NCBI GenBank assembly: GCA_003501485.1
Contig: DNPJ01000093.1
Location: 1 to 9,353 of the forward strand
Length of the DNA: 9,353 nt
Source of the DNA: Bacillota bacterium
Lineage (GTDB): Bacteria; Bacillota_I; Bacilli_A; RFN20; CAG-826
Reading direction: 5' to 3'
The notes under the pieces are model-generated. The model saw only the letters and a program-made list of their open reading frames with translations. It did no database searches and was not told where the DNA came from. This document shows, piece by piece, positions 1-5,903 of the stretch (position 1 is its first letter; each line of letters begins with the position of its first letter). The position numbers were made by a program, and so were the translations under genes.

Positions 1-13
1 CGCATTTTATATC

Positions 14-42
14 TTGCATTTTTTCTTAAGTTCAGTGATAAT
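14..42 (+). promoter_or_regulatory. possible sigma-A promoter for the tRNA pair
   Basis: TTGCAT (14-19) and GATAAT (37-42) are separated by exactly 17 bases, which would start transcription near 49, about a dozen bases before tRNA-Asp. The -10 matches consensus at 5 of 6 positions but the -35 only at 3 of 6. The left edge of the window prevents checking whether further tRNA genes lie upstream, in which case this would be an internal or chance match. The short inverted repeat ATGCG-T-CGCAT (46-56) sits at the predicted start site. Confidence 0.35.
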
Positions 43-61
43 AATATGCGTCGCATTTATT

Positions 62-137
62 GGATCATTGGTGTAGCGGCTAACATGTCTCCCTGTCACG
101 GAGAAGATCAGGGGTTCGATCCCCCTATGATCCGCCA
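62..137 (+). tRNA. tRNA-Asp, anticodon GTC
   Basis: A complete 76-base cloverleaf with encoded CCA end (135-137). The acceptor stem GGATCAT pairs with ATGATCC (127-133), followed by discriminator G134. The anticodon stem TCTCC/GGAGA (88-92/100-104) closes the loop CTGTCAC, with anticodon GTC at 95-97, reading Asp codons. The T-arm is canonical (GGGGTTCGATCCCCC). It lies only three bases before tRNA-Phe, so the two are almost certainly one transcript. Confidence 0.98.
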
Positions 138-140
138 CTT

Positions 141-216
<76 letters not shown>

Positions 217-225
217 TTTATAAAA

Positions 226-260
226 AGATTCTCACAATTAGTGAGATTTTTTTATTTTTT
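226..260 (+). terminator. intrinsic terminator after the tRNA pair, probably bidirectional
   Basis: TCTCAC (230-235), a five-base loop AATTA and GTGAGA (241-246) form a perfect 6-bp stem, followed by a run of seven T and then more T (247-260). It lies 13 bases after the CCA end of tRNA-Phe. The minus-strand gene ends at 259, just on the other side, and on that strand the hairpin is followed by CTTTTTAT, so it can end both convergent transcripts. Confidence 0.8.
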
Positions 261-621
261 ATTCAAAATAAGGATGTTTTGATAATATTTTTTCACTTGG
301 TGTAAAAAGTATAAGAGAACCACTTATAAAACCAAATGATAAATATAATAAAACTATTGAAAGTATTAATTCTTTCTTTTTATATGCGTCATTTAATTTA
401 TTTCTTGTATAGAAAGCGATAAAAGCACCTACTAAAAGGATTAATGCACTTATGAGCAAAAACCACGCAAGAATATAAATTTGGCTTACTTCTAATGATG
501 CTTTTGCAGCAACATTATTAGCGTCTATAAAAAAGTATATCGAGTATATAGAAGCGCCAAAAAAATATAAAACACCTACAATGAATTTAATTCCTAATAT
601 AATTTTTACAAAACTTCTCAT
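259..621 (-). CDS. small membrane protein, three predicted transmembrane helices
   Basis: A 120-aa protein of unrecognised family. Three hydrophobic segments are visible at about residues 6-32, 48-72 and 83-106. A basic stretch between helices 2 and 3 (RNKLNDAYKKK) suggests that this loop faces the cytoplasm. There is no signal peptide with a cleavage site, no lipobox and no conserved catalytic motif. The ATG at 621 is chosen because it gives a full first helix and because a strong promoter lies directly upstream. No Shine-Dalgarno sequence precedes it; see the promoter at 630-658, which predicts a leaderless message. The gene converges on the tRNA pair and is divergent from the lipoprotein genes. 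Composition is like its neighbours. Real coding is likely; function unknown. Confidence 0.75.
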   Translation of the reverse strand: MRSFVKIILGIKFIVGVLYFFGASIYSIYFFIDANNVAAKASLEVSQIYILAWFLLISALILLVGAFIAFYTRNKLNDAYKKKELILSIVLLYLSFGFISGSLILFTPSEKILSKHPYFE

Positions 622-629
622 ACATTTAT

Positions 630-658
630 TTTATAAGAAAAATGATTTATATTGGCAA
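630..658 (-). promoter_or_regulatory. sigma-A promoter of the minus-strand membrane protein gene, leaderless type
   Basis: On the minus strand the -35 is TTGCCA (653-658, 5/6), the spacer is exactly 17 bases and the -10 is TATAAA (630-635, 5/6). Only eight bases separate the -10 from the ATG at 621, so the expected start site falls at or within a few bases of the start codon. There is no room for a ribosome binding site, and none is seen. Confidence 0.65.
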
Positions 659-660
659 GA

Positions 661-689
661 TTTTCATTTCTTTTTTACAATTGTATAAT
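661..689 (+). promoter_or_regulatory. possible plus-strand promoter, divergent from the one at 630-658
   Basis: TTTTCA (661-666, 4/6) and a perfect TATAAT (684-689) are spaced 17 bases apart. The two -35 boxes of the divergent promoters are separated by only two bases (659-660), so the two units could share regulation. A second -10-like TATAAA lies at 704-709 but has a poor -35 and would start transcription after the ATG at 713. This promoter would serve the 75-aa ORF and the lipoprotein genes behind it. Confidence 0.45.
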
Positions 690-712
690 TTATATCGATT
701 TTGTATAAATAA

Positions 713-940
713 ATGATAAGGGAATTCATACTATTGTTTACTTTTTCTACATCTTTGGTTAATTTTAATGCAACTAATAACAATGATTTATGTAATTTTG
801 AACTATGTTTTAATTGTGGTGTAACCCATATTATAAATAAAGCTCAACATAGAATCAGAACTAAAGATGCTCCGATGGCTAATGAATTATTTAAACAAAT
901 CATGTCCCCAATAGCGGCAATAGAGTTTAATTGGTTATAG
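713..940 (+). CDS. hypothetical 75-aa protein, possible gene remnant
   Basis: A short ORF of unrecognised family in the gap between the divergent promoters and the lipoprotein genes. The first 20 residues are hydrophobic. The middle holds Cys27, Cys32, Cys35 and His39 (spacing C-x4-C-x2-C-x3-H), which might bind zinc. The C-terminal half looks like a soluble helical segment (KAQHRIRTKDA, ANELFKQI). The ATG has no ribosome binding site and overlaps the neighbourhood of a -10-like box, so the start is uncertain. The hydrophobic start joined to a different-looking second half would fit the tail of a broken gene. The stop at 938-940 lies 17 bases before the next gene. If it is not a gene, the stretch 622-957 holds only the two promoters and a ribosome site. 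Confidence 0.35.
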   Translation: MIREFILLFTFSTSLVNFNATNNNDLCNFELCFNCGVTHIINKAQHRIRTKDAPMANELFKQIMSPIAAIEFNWL

Positions 941-957
941 ACTATTTAAGGTTTTTT

Positions 958-1302
958 ATGATTTTCAAGAAAACAAATATCACGTTTATATTACTGATTC
1001 CATTTTTTATTACTTCATGTGCAAATAATGAGCCGAGAAAATATGAATTAGATAAAAAGGAAATATTGGTTAATCAAGAATTTAAGCCTTTCAAAGAATT
1101 AACGTTTAATGAAGAAAAGTTCGATAACACTTTATTATTTGTTAAAGCCTTAAATGCGGCTACGATAAGGGGTTCTGGCGTTGAAACTGTTGTTATTTGT
1201 GATACAACATGTGATTTCTTTTTGAATATATATTTTGTTGATGATACATACCTTGAAGTTAAATCAATTTATTCTATTGAAATTGTGGTGATGGAATTAT
1301 GA
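958..1302 (+). CDS. small lipoprotein, first of three tandem lipoprotein genes
   Basis: A 114-aa protein. The ATG at 958 is preferred over an in-frame TTG at 931 because AAGG (948-951) lies six bases upstream and because it yields a clean lipoprotein signal: two early lysines, a hydrophobic core, then lipobox ITSC with lipidated Cys21. After cleavage the mature chain of about 94 residues would be anchored to the outer face of the membrane. A CDTTC pair (Cys81, Cys85) could form a disulfide. The second half is beta-rich and alternates hydrophobic residues. No family is recognised. It ends in TGA, overlapping the next gene by four bases (ATGA), which suggests translational coupling. That TGA is evidence for the standard bacterial code. 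Confidence 0.75.
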   Translation: MIFKKTNITFILLIPFFITSCANNEPRKYELDKKEILVNQEFKPFKELTFNEEKFDNTLLFVKALNAATIRGSGVETVVICDTTCDFFLNIYFVDDTYLEVKSIYSIEIVVMEL

Positions 1303-1649
1303 AAAGAATATCATTGTTAGTTTTAGTTTTACCATTGCTTGTTAGTTGCACTGAAGTTCGTTCGTATATTAGGGTTAGATCTTCTCAAAAATTAGAAGTT
1401 GGAGAAGTAAAAAAATATGATGTTGATGTTCATAAAAATATGTTTGGTAAGAGTCATGATTTCAGCTATTTTTTGCAATATAATCTTGATGAAGGGCCAT
1501 ATATAGATGTTGAAAAAAGTGCGACAAGTTTTTATATAAAAGGTGTAAAACCAGGTAGAACAATCATTTATATTCATTGTGTTGAAGAAGATAGATATGG
1601 AGTAGCGCTTGAATTTGTTGTTGTAAATAGCGGACTTAGTTATGAATAA
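1299..1649 (+). CDS. small lipoprotein with Ig-like (BIG2-like) pattern
   Basis: A 116-aa protein. The signal is MKR, a leucine/valine-rich core and lipobox LVSC with Cys17. The mature part is all-beta in appearance: a strand near LEVGEVKKYDVDV (32-44), and near the C-terminus YIKGVKPGRTIIYIHC (79-94) followed by the strand VALEFVVVN. A G-hydrophobic-K-x-G-x-T turn followed by a strand is the signature seen in bacterial Ig-like group 2 domains, but the protein lacks other landmarks, so this is a fold-level guess. It matches the next protein in the same positions, so the two look like tandem paralogues. GGTGAT (1287-1292) six bases before the ATG may act as a weak ribosome site, and the four-base overlap favours coupling. 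The ligand or role is unknown; it should face outward. Confidence 0.75.
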   Translation: MKRISLLVLVLPLLVSCTEVRSYIRVRSSQKLEVGEVKKYDVDVHKNMFGKSHDFSYFLQYNLDEGPYIDVEKSATSFYIKGVKPGRTIIYIHCVEEDRYGVALEFVVVNSGLSYE

Positions 1650-2010
1650 AAAAATAATTTTATTATTACTTCCTACATTATTAATAGGCGGATGTGAAGA
1701 TAAAGCAAAACAACTTAAACATCCTGTTCGTATAATAGAAAGTGTTACTTTAAATGTGGGTGATGTTATTTCATATAACCTAGATTCCTTGCCGCTCAAC
1801 ATGGGGCACCTTTTTATGGGAGAAACCCCGGAATGTGTTTTTTATAATATTCAAATTCCTGATGTGATTGAATGTAAATATGACATTTTTTATACATTAT
1901 CAATTAAAGGATTGAAATCTGGTACAACATATATTGATTTGTACGCTAAATATAGAAAAGACAATACATTATTAAATTACTATACATTTAATGTGACTGT
2001 GCTTGAATAA
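1642..2010 (+). CDS. small lipoprotein, diverged paralogue of the preceding one
   Basis: A 122-aa protein. The signal is MNKK, a leucine run and lipobox LIGGC with Cys18. The mature part repeats the layout of its upstream neighbour: LNVGDVISYNLD (37-48) corresponds to LEVGEVKKYDVD, and LSIKGLKSGTTYIDLY (86-101) corresponds to YIKGVKPGRTIIYIHC, each followed by a final hydrophobic strand (YYTFNVTVLE). This suggests duplication and divergence of an Ig-like surface domain. Mature cysteines Cys65 and Cys78 might pair. It overlaps the previous gene by eight bases and has only a weak upstream CGGA, so translation probably depends on coupling. No family name can be assigned. Confidence 0.75.
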   Translation: MNKKIILLLLPTLLIGGCEDKAKQLKHPVRIIESVTLNVGDVISYNLDSLPLNMGHLFMGETPECVFYNIQIPDVIECKYDIFYTLSIKGLKSGTTYIDLYAKYRKDNTLLNYYTFNVTVLE

Positions 2011-2077
2011 TGAATGATAGTGTTATTTATAAAAATAAAACTATATTTTTTTAAAAAATAAATTAATATAAGTATGT
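2011..2077 (+). other. AT-only intergenic stretch before cls
   Basis: These 67 bases are almost pure A/T. AAAAATA (2031-2037) can pair with the TATTTTT downstream (2043-2049), giving an all-AT hairpin leading into a T-run. It might weakly stop lipoprotein transcription but is not a convincing terminator. TATAAA at 2028-2033 and TATAAG at 2067-2072 are possible -10 boxes for cls, but neither has a good -35 at normal spacing. TTGAAT at 2003-2008 is 19 bases from the first. No Shine-Dalgarno sequence is present before the cls ATG. Confidence 0.3.
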
Positions 2078-3640
2078 ATGAAAAACAAATTGAGCAAAAT
2101 ATTTTCAATTCGCACGATAGTATTTGTTATTTTGCTGCTTGAAATAGTAGGTGCTTTTTTACTCTATATTTTCGCTGAACAATACTTTATGTACATAAGA
2201 AGCATATTAAGTATTGCTGCGATAATAATTGCACTTATTGTGTTTTATTCGAAACGAAGCAATTCTTATAAAGTCCCTTGGCTTTTGCTCATTGCTGTGC
2301 TTCCTATTTTTAGTTCGGTTTGCTATTTATTGTTTTCAGATAAAAAACTGTCAAAAAAGGACAGAAAAAAATATCAGCCAACCCGTAAAGCGCTTAAAAT
2401 CGCTAACGCAAACAAGCAATCGCGTAATGCATTTTATAAAATAGATAAAGACAAAGATCCTAATGCATACTATTTTGGTAAATATTTAAATGATTATAGC
2501 GATAGTGGTATTTTTCAAAATACTAAAATTACATATTTCCCAACAGGACAAGAAGCTTTTATTAAAATGAAAGAAAAATTAGAATCCGCCAAACACTATA
2601 TTTTCTTTGAATATTTTATTGTTGCTGAAGGAAAAATGTGGGATGAAATTCTTGAAATACTCAAAAGAAAAGCTAACGAAGGACTTGATGTAAGAGTACT
2701 TTACGATGACTTTGGTTCATTGACAACATTACCTAATAATTATTATTTAACACTTCGAAAATACGGCATTAAATCATATGCAGTTAATAAAATACGACCA
2801 ATCGTTGATGTAAGAATGAATAATCGTGACCATAGAAAAATTCTTGTTATCGACGGACATACATCGTTCACAGGCGGCATAAATATCGCAGATGAATACA
2901 TAGGTGAAAAGATTCGTTTTGGGGTATGGAAAGATAACGCTATTATGCTTGAAGGAGATGGAACATTTGGCTTAACATCGCTATTTTTATCAACATGGGT
3001 TCGATTTTCAACCGAAGAAAAAGAAATCACTGACTTTAGCAATTTTCTTCCATCAAAATACGAAAAAGAATTGGGAAGAATTTCTCGCCAAGATGGATAT
3101 GTATCTTCTTATGGTTCTGGACCAAATACATACGAAAGTGTCGGCGCAAATGTATATTTAAATTTGATTTACAAAGCTAAGAAAAGCATTTTTATTACAA
3201 CGCCATATTTAATCCTTGATGAAGAAATTTGTAACGCACTAAAAAATGCCGCAAAAGGCGGAATAGAAGTAGTTATCGTTACACCTCACATCCCTGATAA
3301 GAAAATGGTTTTTGATTTAACAAGATCTTATTATAAAGAACTCATTGATACCGGTGTGAAAATATATGAATATACACCTGGTTTTATTCACCAAAAAGTA
3401 TTTTTAGTGGATGATTATATGGCAACAATTGGTACAGTGAACTTAGATTTTAGATCGCTATTTCTTCACTTTGAAAACGGGTGTTTTATTTACAAAAACA
3501 AAGTTGTCGAGGACATTAAAAAAGATTTTGATAATATATTAATCGAATCGAGAATGATTACAAAAGAGATGGTCAATTCATCGCCATTAAGTAAAAAGCT
3601 TTTAAGACAAATATTAAGGATATTCGCTTCTTTATTATGA
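2078..3640 (+). CDS. cls: cardiolipin synthase (two-HKD phospholipase D family)
   Basis: Makes cardiolipin, in bacteria usually from two phosphatidylglycerols with release of glycerol, at the inner face of the membrane. The length (520 aa) is normal for the bacterial Cls family. The N-terminus has hydrophobic segments at about 12-32, 41-57 and 66-86, the last two belonging to the PLDc_N region (VPWLLLIAVLPIFSSVCYLLF). Both catalytic HxKxxxxD motifs are intact: His252-Lys254-Asp259 in HRKILVIDG followed by GGINIADEY, and His438-Lys440-Asp445 in HQKVFLVDD followed by the GTVNLDFRS block. Each motif supplies one half of the active site. The ATG at 2078 gives a standard family N-terminus but has no visible ribosome site. 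The gene ends in TGA and overlaps the hydrolase gene by four bases (ATGA), so the two are coupled. No catalytic residue is missing. Confidence 0.96.
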   Translation: MKNKLSKIFSIRTIVFVILLLEIVGAFLLYIFAEQYFMYIRSILSIAAIIIALIVFYSKRSNSYKVPWLLLIAVLPIFSSVCYLLFSDKKLSKKDRKKYQPTRKALKIANANKQSRNAFYKIDKDKDPNAYYFGKYLNDYSDSGIFQNTKITYFPTGQEAFIKMKEKLESAKHYIFFEYFIVAEGKMWDEILEILKRKANEGLDVRVLYDDFGSLTTLPNNYYLTLRKYGIKSYAVNKIRPIVDVRMNNRDHRKILVIDGHTSFTGGINIADEYIGEKIRFGVWKDNAIMLEGDGTFGLTSLFLSTWVRFSTEEKEITDFSNFLPSKYEKELGRISRQDGYVSSYGSGPNTYESVGANVYLNLIYKAKKSIFITTPYLILDEEICNALKNAAKGGIEVVIVTPHIPDKKMVFDLTRSYYKELIDTGVKIYEYTPGFIHQKVFLVDDYMATIGTVNLDFRSLFLHFENGCFIYKNKVVEDIKKDFDNILIESRMITKEMVNSSPLSKKLLRQILRIFASLL

Positions 3641-4797
3641 TTATTGATTTGAATGGTTATGTAAGAATATTTGGCAACAAAACGTTTTTTGATAAACCTT
3701 TTAATGATGTTGACGCTCTTATATTAGCAGATCTTTCTTATGTTAATTTTTGTAAATTAGCGCCTTCAATATCTAAACCGCATGCTCGCCCTTTTTATTT
3801 AAAAGATATTCCTCTTGAAAAATCAAAATCTATTGCAAAGGACGAATTTGTCGCAGATGAAAATGTTGAACTCTTAACATTGCTAAAATCATCTATTCGC
3901 TTTAGAAATATTGGTCTTTGTTACGTTGAAAACGATTATTGTCTTCAAAGCGAAAAGCAATTCTATGGTATGACATGCATTTTACCAAATGGAATTAGAT
4001 ATATTTCCTTTAGAGGAACTGATTTAACACTTGTCGGTTGGAAAGAGGACTGCAATATGTCTTTTCAAAAAGAAATTCCAGCACAAAAAACCGCTGTTGA
4101 TTATGTAAATAATGTTACAACATTTTTTGATAATAATTTTATTATTGGAGGCCATTCAAAGGGCGGAAATTTAGCTTTCTTTGCCGCGCTTACTATGAAC
4201 GAAAATCTTAATAATAGGTGTATTAACGCTTATTCATTCGATGGGCCTGGTTTTTATGATGATGAACTTTATAAAACTGATAGATATTTATTTTTTAAAG
4301 ATAAATTGATTAAAATTGTTCCACGTGATTCGCTTGTTGGAATTATGCTTAATCACACTAAAAACGCTAGAGTAGTGGATGCTAATTCACTAAGCATATT
4401 TCAACACAATCCTTTTAGATGGAAAATTGATTCAAAAACTGGAGATTTTATATATTTAAAAGAACGTGCCGAACAGTCATATATTAATGAACGCGCTTTG
4501 TCAAATTGGCTATCTTCTTTAAAAAAAGAAGAGCGTGTATTAGCAACAAATGCAATTTTTGAACTTCTTGGTGGGACGCAATATTCTTTAACTCATTTAA
4601 TAAAGAATTTTGGTTCGACAGTAACTAACTTTTTCAAAGTTTCAAAATCTTATTCTAAAGAAGAAAAAGAAAAATTAAATGATATTTTAAGGCGGTTGTT
4701 TTATTATTTTAATAAGGCTCGCGCTTATTATAACAAAGAGCGCCTAAATAATTTTATTGAAAAAGCGAAGATATCAATTATAAAAAAGGAGAAATAA
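3637..4797 (+). CDS. DUF2974/Mbeg1-type alpha/beta hydrolase (lipase-like)
   Basis: A 386-aa predicted serine hydrolase resembling the Mbeg1-like/DUF2974 family. The fold markers come in order: strand ISFRGTD (123-129), the typical lipase-class oxyanion strand; nucleophile elbow GGHSKGGN (171-178) with Ser174; FDGPGF (201-206); then VPRDSLVG with Asp231 and FQHNPFRW with His257 as the probable rest of the triad. The assignment of Asp231 and His257 rests on spacing and family pattern. The last 90 residues are charged and helical. There is no signal peptide, so it should be cytosolic. Substrate is not established for this family; its four-base overlap with cls suggests a membrane lipid or lysolipid. 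The ATG at 3637 has AAGGA only at 3616-3620, too far for normal initiation, so coupling to cls is likely. Confidence 0.85.
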   Translation: MIIDLNGYVRIFGNKTFFDKPFNDVDALILADLSYVNFCKLAPSISKPHARPFYLKDIPLEKSKSIAKDEFVADENVELLTLLKSSIRFRNIGLCYVENDYCLQSEKQFYGMTCILPNGIRYISFRGTDLTLVGWKEDCNMSFQKEIPAQKTAVDYVNNVTTFFDNNFIIGGHSKGGNLAFFAALTMNENLNNRCINAYSFDGPGFYDDELYKTDRYLFFKDKLIKIVPRDSLVGIMLNHTKNARVVDANSLSIFQHNPFRWKIDSKTGDFIYLKERAEQSYINERALSNWLSSLKKEERVLATNAIFELLGGTQYSLTHLIKNFGSTVTNFFKVSKSYSKEEKEKLNDILRRLFYYFNKARAYYNKERLNNFIEKAKISIIKKEK

Positions 4798-4798
4798 A

Positions 4799-5050
4799 AT
4801 GCTTGAATTTAGATATGATACACAACTTCTTATTGAAGGTAAAAATCTTAGCGAAGACGCAATTAACGAATACATTACTAAGAATTTAAAAGGCGATTGC
4901 TTATTAGCGGTTGGGGATGAGGAACTTATCAAAATCCATTTCCATACAAATGAACCATGGAAACTTCTTGAATATTGTTCAACTCTTGGCGAAATATTCG
5001 ACATTGTTGTTGAAGATATGGACCGTCAATCTAGGGGTCTTAAAGGCTAA
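4799..5050 (+). CDS. stand-alone FakA/YloV middle-domain-like protein
   Basis: An 83-aa protein that looks like a fragment of the DAK2-type fatty acid kinase FakA (YloV), specifically the part just after the ATP-binding DhaL domain. The shared pattern is FRYDTQLLIEG (4-14, where FakA proteins typically read YCTEF), GDCLLAVGDEELIKIHFHTNEPW (32-54) with the His-x-His-Thr motif at His47/His49, and a final strand before VEDMDRQ. The DhaL kinase domain and the C-terminal FakB-binding domain are both absent. The Cys usual in YCTEF is Asp7 here. In FakA the middle-domain His pair is important for activity (from memory of family work). The start is well supported: AAGGAG at 4786-4791, seven bases upstream, directly after the hydrolase stop. 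The complete ribosome site, in-frame start and terminator argue for a real small gene, possibly a regulator or scaffold, rather than a pseudogene. Confidence 0.75.
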   Translation: MLEFRYDTQLLIEGKNLSEDAINEYITKNLKGDCLLAVGDEELIKIHFHTNEPWKLLEYCSTLGEIFDIVVEDMDRQSRGLKG

Positions 5051-5054
5051 CAAA

Positions 5055-5079
5055 ACGAGCTCGAATGAGCTCTTTTTTA
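5055..5079 (+). terminator. intrinsic terminator of the cls operon
   Basis: GAGCTC (5057-5062), tetraloop GAAT and GAGCTC (5067-5072) form a perfect 6-bp GC-containing stem followed by six T. It begins six bases after the TAA of the FakA-like gene and cleanly separates the cls unit from the zinc-ribbon/patatin unit. Confidence 0.9.
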
Positions 5080-5113
5080 TTAATTACTAAAAATTATTTA
5101 ATTCTTATGATAA

Positions 5114-5140
5114 TATAATTTATATAAAATTATTAGGAGG
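5114..5140 (+). promoter_or_regulatory. -10 box and strong ribosome site before the zinc-ribbon/patatin operon
   Basis: A perfect TATAAT lies at 5114-5119 and a TATAAA at 5123-5128, but I see no good -35 at 16-18 bases from either, so the exact promoter is unsettled. AGGAGG at 5135-5140, seven bases before the ATG at 5148, is a canonical ribosome binding site and fixes that start. Confidence 0.4.
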
Positions 5141-5147
5141 CAAAATT

Positions 5148-5903
5148 ATGAAATGTTCAAGATGTGGATTTACTCTTTCTAATGATTTTGATCGTTGCCC
5201 TTACTGCGGTAATTTTATTGCAAAAAGTTCAACAAGTCCTTTTGATACGAAAATCAATTTTACAGATAATATTTCAGTTAAAACAAAAACACTAATTTAC
5301 GTTATATTAATTAATATTCTTTTTGCCGGTGTTTTGGTAGACTGGTTTTTGAATTTTAAATACGGAATTACTGTTTTATCTTATTTTGTTTCTTTTGGCT
5401 CAATGTTAGTCATAGAATTTATCAGCAAAAAAACATCACCTATTTCTTCTTTTGAAAAAATAAATTTCTTTATATTGGGTTTGCTCATTCTAATGTCTGG
5501 ACTTGGTAAGATAGAAAATGTTGTCGATGCAAGGCCACTTGTAGTAGGAATTATGTTCCCTTCGTATTTGATTTTGTCAAATATTGTAATGCTGCTTTGT
5601 TTATTTTTTGCTAAAGGCGGTAATAAGAAAATGCATCCATTTATTACAACATTTGCTGTTTTAGTAAATTTAACATTTTCATCTATTTTATTTGCTTTTA
5701 CATTGGTAAATAAATATTCTGGGCCATTTAGTATACCTCAAGAAGCAATATTTCCATTTTTAGAAGAATATGCTCCTGCGTCAAATATATTAAATTACGT
5801 TTCGTTTGGGTTTAATGTCTTATTCTTCGTTAATTTCGTTTTGATTTTTATTGCTTTTGTTGCCTCGAAAGTGAAAACAAAATATGGAAGCAGGACAAAT
5901 TAA
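5148..5903 (+). CDS. zinc-ribbon multi-pass membrane protein
   Basis: A 251-aa protein. It opens with a short zinc ribbon, Cys3-x2-Cys6 and Cys17-x2-Cys20 (KCSRCGF and RCPYCGN), then a polar linker (about 22-46). About six hydrophobic segments follow, near 47-66, 74-92, 106-120, 137-155, 163-187 and 217-240. The ribbon precedes the first helix, so it is probably cytoplasmic. Zinc-ribbon proteins of this layout are common in low-GC Gram-positives and rarely have a defined function; no transporter or enzyme motif is visible. It is the first gene of an operon with two patatin-family genes, its 3' end overlapping the next by 20 bases. A role as membrane anchor or sensor for the patatin proteins is an inference from context only. 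Confidence 0.8.
   Translation: MKCSRCGFTLSNDFDRCPYCGNFIAKSSTSPFDTKINFTDNISVKTKTLIYVILINILFAGVLVDWFLNFKYGITVLSYFVSFGSMLVIEFISKKTSPISSFEKINFFILGLLILMSGLGKIENVVDARPLVVGIMFPSYLILSNIVMLLCLFFAKGGNKKMHPFITTFAVLVNLTFSSILFAFTLVNKYSGPFSIPQEAIFPFLEEYAPASNILNYVSFGFNVLFFVNFVLIFIAFVASKVKTKYGSRTN

Noticed and set aside
46..56. ATGCG-T-CGCAT as a terminator or operator
   Set aside because: Single-base loop and no T-run; too short to claim a function.
931..957. TTG start extending the first lipoprotein by nine residues
   Set aside because: The ATG at 958 has AAGG six bases upstream and gives a normal lipoprotein signal; the extension would overlap the preceding ORF and spoil the signal start.
1392..1802. 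136-aa minus-strand ORF
   Set aside because: Antisense to two lipoprotein genes with clear signal sequences and coupled starts; no motif and no ribosome site of its own.
2229..2444. 71-aa ORF in another plus frame
   Set aside because: Falls inside cls, whose frame carries both HKD motifs.
2743..3042. 99-aa minus-strand ORF
   Set aside because: Antisense to the first HKD region of cls; shadow ORF.
4774..5004. 76-aa minus-strand ORF
   Set aside because: Antisense to the FakA-like gene, which has a good ribosome site and recognisable motifs.
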